From contig MU623345.1 of assembly GCA_025201765.1 (NCBI GenBank), positions 1-64,000 of the forward strand: a stretch of 64,000 nt of DNA, given 5' to 3'. The position numbers and the translations under genes were made by a program. The notes under the pieces are model-generated. The model saw nothing but the letters and a program-made list of their open reading frames with translations. It had not been told where the DNA came from and did no database searches. Every line of letters begins with the position of its first letter. The stretch's first letter is position 1. The stretch comes from Daldinia sp. FL1419 (Eukaryota; Ascomycota; Sordariomycetes; Xylariales; Hypoxylaceae). Below are positions 58,719 through 64,000 of this stretch, piece after piece.

Positions 58719-61700
58719 TTAAACAACGGGAGGTCCCGGTCTACCTTGGCTCAGGGAATTAAGTAGCTCGTGCGGCGGTATTCGCTGCATACCACTACCG
58801 CGATCGAACATGGATGTAGGAGCTGGGACGTAGCCTTCGCGCTTCTTGCGGTATCGGTCTAATGCAAGGCCAGCAAGTACAATGAGCACCATAAGGCCTA
58901 AGGAAATGGCCAGCCCAATAAGAGCCACAAATACAAGCGGCATACCACCATCACCTGGCAAAGATTAGTACACGTACAGGCAGACGTTCAGACCGTAAAC
59001 TTACTGTGGGAGGTGAAAAAGTTCTCGTTCTGTACGAAAATTCGGGAGATCGACCCAGTCGTACCATCAATAGTTGAGGTGAGTGCGTAAGGCCGAATCA
59101 TTGTACCGTTGAAGATCGCACTGGATGCTGTACCGAATCCCGGGATTGCAATGGTACCGGTCATTAGGAGAACTTGATCCGAATCAATAAGATCAGACTG
59201 GTCATGGGATTCAGTTACCGTAAACATCTGCAGGCTACTGACTACGGTATTTCGGCCAAACGCAATGCCAGCAGACTTCCAAGATGAACCATCATATTTC
59301 ATCAGGTAGGTGGAACCATCAGTTTGCGTACCGGTTACCCAGATCTGCTTTTGATCACTACTCGCTGCGGTTAAGGCGTTTACAGGACCTGGCAGATCCG
59401 AGGCCCCCGAATACAGGCTCCAGTGAGAACTCGAGGCGTCGTAGGACACCAAAAAGGCCGCACTATCATTGAGAGTCAAGTTCCCACCTGCAAGGAGAAC
59501 TGAATTGCTTGTCCACATCATGTAGTTGACATCACCACTGATTTCAAAACCTGGTCGATTCCACTGGCTAGTTCCGCTGCTGAATAGACAGACACTAGGG
59601 CAAGGAAGCGAACCAGCTCTCTCGAAAGAGCCACCGACATAGATATCTCCAGTATTGGGGCGCACAGTAACAGAAGAGACGACGACGTTGTTACCTACGA
59701 GAGCGGGGGGCTGTGAATTGAACGATTTAGATGCGAGGTTATACGAAATAAGACCATTGACAGCAGAGCCTTGGGCAGTACCGTTGACTCGCCCACCAGC
59801 ATATAGGTTGTCACCATTGATTGCCAATGATAAGAATGCCGAGCTTTCGGATATTTCAGCACCTAGGCCGGTCACAGAGTTGGAATCTGCACCGTCAATG
59901 AAGGCCAAGTTATAGATAGTCGACCCATTGGACGCATTCGCAATAAAGTGACCGCCGAGTACAGTGACGTTCTTCCCATCGCTTTCATAAAATGCTCCCG
60001 TGACAACACCGGAAATGGTGTCTGTGCTGTTCTCTAGGTGCGCACGCTTCGAAAGACCATCAGTAGAAATACTAGACTGGCTAACTGGAGGTTGGATTTT
60101 AATTGGGAAGTTGCCAAATCCATTGGACACGGTTGTGGCACCGTATGCGCGAAGAACCTGAGAGGATATCGATCCAGCATATAAAGTTTCGTTACTCGAT
60201 ACTGCGACCGCCGTCGTGAGAACACCGTTTAAAAACGGAACCGGGGTATCTAAGTTTTGTAACCAATTATTTTGCGACTTGACCCAGACCGCAAAGCCTT
60301 GTACCTCGGTAATATCGTTGTTGTCAAATGCAAGGAGATGCGTAAATTCACCAGTTAATACGATAGCGTCTTCCGTCGTGCTGTCGGTGAGATTCAGAGT
60401 TGTTGATACAATACTGGTAACGGTTCCGTCCACACCAGCTCCGAGTGGTGTCCATTTATTATTCGAGCTAGCATAAGCTGCGACGTTTGCCAATCCTGGT
60501 GTTGACCCATCCCGAGTATTGTTGAACCGACCACCAACGTACAAAACATTATCATCCAGATGCATCGACAGGACTTCGCCGTTGATACCACCATCGAGGG
60601 CCAGGGTCTTACCATTATCATCGATAGCGACAATATTACGTTCATTGTCAGAGGTGAAGTTACCACCGATATAGGTTCGGTCCTTACTAGCAACCAATGA
60701 TGTTACTGCAGATCTAGGTTCGAATGAAGAACTGAGCTTAATGAAAGCGGAATTGGCAAAATCCGATGTCTCTACCGTGGGCTTGCTAGGATCATATTCA
60801 AATAATCCGTTCAAGCCACCGGTGGAATTCAGAAGTTCGAACCCAACCCTTTGAGCTACCATGACGAAATCGTCGCCAGGAATAGACTGTGACTGGCCCG
60901 CTACGGGCGATAATGTAACGCTGGGCTTAAAGGAATCCGAGCTAGCATCAACAGAGCCTATATGAAGTTGATCGTACTTGTCGTACTCGTTGGTTTGATA
61001 TAGGACCCTCGGATCCATGGTTCGATTAGCACCGGTTGATGTTAACGTCCCTGACACCCTAACCTGCCCACGTCTTAAGCAAGTATTGTCTTGGAGACAC
61101 CCAGGCGTATACAACTTTATTATATACTCTCCAGATTCCCTGATATCTGGGTAGAACACGACAGAAGCAGCGTCAGAAGAAACCGGTTTTGGCAGCTGAG
61201 CTGATAGATATTGAGCGTTACTCTGCCCTGACGGGGTCACAGTCCAAGTTCCTGTAGTGGTCGCGTTTGAAGGTGTTGAAGTATTGGCGCAGCTTGGTTC
61301 ATTGAAATCATTGATCGCGAAAGCGAAGATATCGTCTTGAAATAGTTCAATACCATTCAAGCCTCCACCATTACCATACCATGCAGAGATGTCAAGCCTA
61401 AAAGCGTTCATTCCAAGCCTGTTCACAAAGTGAAAATCCTGGAATTCGACTGAAGGGTCATCACTAAGCGGGCACTCGCTAGTACACGTAGAGTTCCGTT
61501 TGGTTATTGGGTCGATGTAGGTGAAATTCATGATACCATTCAGTGGTAGTGCGGTGAATCTCCAAGTCCGAGTTCCCCGACCATCCTGGTGTGTATTCCA
61601 TAGACGGAGTTTTGTAGGTTCAAAACCGTAGTTGAACGTAGCTCTCCACGCTCCTGGCGTATTATCCTGTAAAAGCCAAGTATTACCAGAACCATCGACC

Positions 61701-62479
61701 CCATCCGTTTTGCAAACAATATTCTTCGGGTCACTGAAGCCTGCGGCTGATGTGCTCTGGTCGGCTTCGACAGTCGCCGTAGAAAGGTTGATAACCTGGC
61801 CATCAGGGGTACTTGGTGCGCTCGTATTACCTAGGCCTGTAAAACTTCCACCGAAGATAATATGTCCAGTTGGCGCCCTCGTGATGGAGTTAACGGGCCC
61901 ATTAAAGCCAGCAAATGGCAGGCTTGCCCATTCCTTCGACGCAAGCCACGTAATCGCGTTAGTAGAGTTCGCTGCCCTAAAGCTACCACCAACGTAAACC
62001 TTGCCAGCTGAATCATCACATAGCAAGCTGTTAACTTGACCCGAAAGATTAGCCAGAGGAGTGACCTTGGAAGTATCCGGGTCAAAGGAAGCGATGCCTG
62101 GTGACTGTACTCCGCCTAAACTCGTGAAGTTGCCTCCTAGGATGACCTGCCCTTGAAACATACACATCGTTTGAATAGATGCGTCCGCTTCTAGAAGATT
62201 TACGAATACGCCATTTGGAAGGCGCGTCAGGAGCTGTTCAGATCCGTTAGAACTGAAAGGCAGCTCTGTTTGCCTATCATATTGATAAAGAGAAATGCCG
62301 CTGAAGTCGCCCGCAATTCCAACCCTTCCTAATTGACTTGTATCAAGATTCGCATCAGGTATCTGATTGAAGGTGATCGCACTCGATAGCGATACGAATG
62401 AAGTGAGAGCAAGGAGCCATGGTGACGATATCGAAGCACGACCGCGCATGGCGCAGTTCCGGCGGAATGCTATTTTCAT
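58719..62479 (-). CDS. RAX2: Cortical polarity marker Rax2
   Basis: Type I membrane protein that marks sites of polarised growth with Rax1 in yeasts. Two exons, 62479-59005 and 58954-58719, give 1236 residues; the 50-base intron has GTAAGT, a TACTAAT branch site and TTGCCAG acceptor. An N-terminal signal peptide is visible (SPWLLALTSFVSLSSA). The large extracellular part has repeated kelch-like YVGGSF/YIGGNF/YVGGRF blades and many N-glycosylation sites. The second exon codes the single membrane helix (PLVFVALIGLAISLGLMVLI), a basic stop-transfer DRYRKKR and a short cytoplasmic tail with YVPAPTSMF, PPHELLNSL and GRPGPPVV, as in the family. A second in-frame ATG at codon 11 (MRGRASIS) is an alternative start; both keep the signal peptide. 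Confidence 0.93.
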
Positions 62480-64000
62480 GATTACCTCAACCTATGTCCG
62501 GAGTCAAGGGCGACCGTGTCCGTAGCTCGATAATATCTGATTTCGAAGTTTCCTATTAACAAAAACCCCGTCTTCCAACACGGCGCAAACGTTCTATTTT
62601 TCGACGGAGTCCATAACCTCGAGGAAATCGATATGTGATGTGCGCGCGGAAATCGGAATTAAAAGCTAATAGTAAGTGCAGATCGAAGGTGGTCGCGCGG
62701 CGTGGTTTGTTATTGCGATAGGATTAATTATTGAAAATGTAGGTTCGGCGTTGAAAAACAAAAACTAAATGAGTGGACTGACGGGAATCCCGAGACGACG
62801 AGTAGTGTCAATTAAGATTAAATCTTGAGCTGACTTTTTGTTATTGAACTCGGCCGTCGGGCGAGATGCGTCCTCTCCTCTGCTTCCAAGATTTAGAGGA
62901 AAGTGGTTCTTAGTGAATGCCTAGGTCTAGCGGTAATAATTGAGTTGGAATGGGCTGTGCAGCGGTACCCAAGTGCCTAGAGTGTGTTGTCACTAGGTGT
63001 GGGGGGGTGTCTGCACTGGTACCCTATTAGCTCACGTCAACCACTAAGATTTCCCCCAATTTTAACCTAAACAAGGCTTTGCTTAAAAAGGGAATCCAAA
63101 TCGAGATGAAGGAAAGTTTGTCATTGGAAGAAAAATACCAAACGAGAGAGTATTGATATAATTCAAGATATCAAATTTAACAGGCGAAGATTCAACAAGA
63201 AAAATGTTGCTCTGTAGCACGATAATAACCGCCTGCCCGCCCAAAAGAAACATCTAAAAGGTGTAACAAGGAAAAAGGGAGGTTTATTACTGACCAGTTC
63301 TAGACTTGATACTGAATGCACAATGCAACGGTCGTCTGATGGAGGTATCACTTCAGGAGTGATGTGTATTGCCAACTGTACTACTACTGCGATAAATAGA
63401 AGCAATGCGCTTCCTATTGCCTAGGCCGCCCACTTAATCCCAGTCTCTTGGGAACCCGGATTATTCAACTTGATCTTTTGTTTGGCTAGGTGCCTAGGAA
63501 TCAAGATTTGACAGCGATAAGGACTCGCTTAATCCAATATGCCAGGGCTGATGATTTGAAAGTGTCTATCGGTGATTATTCGTAAACGAGCGACGTGGGA
63601 AATATTGTATCTATCCCTTTGGTGGTGAAATGAGCGAATGTGGGAAATGGTGACGACGCGATCGTACTCGGTGTGTCTTAACTGTCCCAGAACCTGTTGT
63701 TGTCAAACGTGGTTTGCCTGATAATTATGTCCTCAGATCAGGGGTTCGGGAGCAAGTATTAATTGGATCGTCAAAAAACGCGAACGAGTGACTAAAAATG
63801 AGAAACGACTGTTATGAAAAAAGAAATGCCGTATGGGCAAGAATAGTGCAACAAAATATTGTTGCACACTTCGATTTATTAGTCTAGAGTAATAACGAGG
63901 TAAAATGAGTGACAATACTCTTTGGATGTTTTCTGCCTCTGAGCTGTCCAATGTCAAATTGAACGTTGAATGTCGAACAGTGGGGGAGAAAAACGGCCAG
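62480..64000. other. Region upstream of RAX2 without a recognised gene
   Basis: Probable RAX2 promoter and leader near 62480-62900. Beyond that the sequence is A/T-rich with a 7-base G run (63001-63007). No reading frame with a family match was seen up to the window end. Confidence 0.55.

Noticed and set aside
60710..60845. tRNA B-box-like GGTTCGAAT and AGTTCGAAC
   Set aside because: Both lie inside the RAX2 coding sequence and have no matching A box or cloverleaf.

Overview
This window reads as nuclear DNA of a filamentous ascomycete, most likely a sordariomycete. The evidence is short introns with GTRAGT donors and CTAAC/CTAAT branch sites, protein sequences typical of Pezizomycotina (HapB/NF-YA, Rax2, a C2H2 regulator), no operons, and intergenic DNA rich in TAGGTACCTA palindromes, microsatellites and long A tracts. 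No mitochondrial, bacterial or viral genes were recognised, and no tRNA, rRNA or CRISPR array.

Layout. Positions 1-3877 are a non-coding leader/upstream region with long poly(A) tracts, followed by hapB (3878-4819, +). LSM2 (6109-7294, +) has four small exons. PSO2/SNM1 (7933-10560, -) and an MFS transporter of the phosphate-symporter type (11214-13471, -) follow. A 3.4 kb gap holds a 393 bp MITE-like element with 31 bp perfect terminal inverted repeats and TA target duplications (16228-16620). APN1 (16854-18368, +) converges on a BUB1-family checkpoint kinase with two KEN boxes (18946-22637, -). Next are a TENA/THI-4 family protein (23265-24059, -), the large U2AF subunit (25047-26969, -) divergent from OGG1 (27461-28955, +), and a hypothetical protein (29538-30227, -).

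From 30.2 to 53.8 kb the only confident gene is a two-finger C2H2 transcription factor (41431-42702, +), with about 11 kb of apparently gene-free DNA on each side. These flanks hold a telomere-like TTAGGG tract, dense microsatellites and one or two possible gene remnants. The window ends with SF3B1/HSH155 (53760-57466, -), RAX2 (58719-62479, -) and about 1.5 kb of non-coding DNA.

Functional themes. Three genes act in DNA repair: PSO2 (crosslinks), APN1 (AP sites) and OGG1 (8-oxoguanine); the last two are consecutive steps of base-excision repair. Three act in splicing: LSM2 (U6 particle), U2AF large subunit and SF3B1 (U2 snRNP). The U2AF C-terminal UHM and the RW-type ligand motifs in SF3B1 are expected to interact. 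These co-locations may be chance. Exon boundaries were worked out by hand from splice signals and reading frame, so exact junctions are inferences except where family alignment fixes them.
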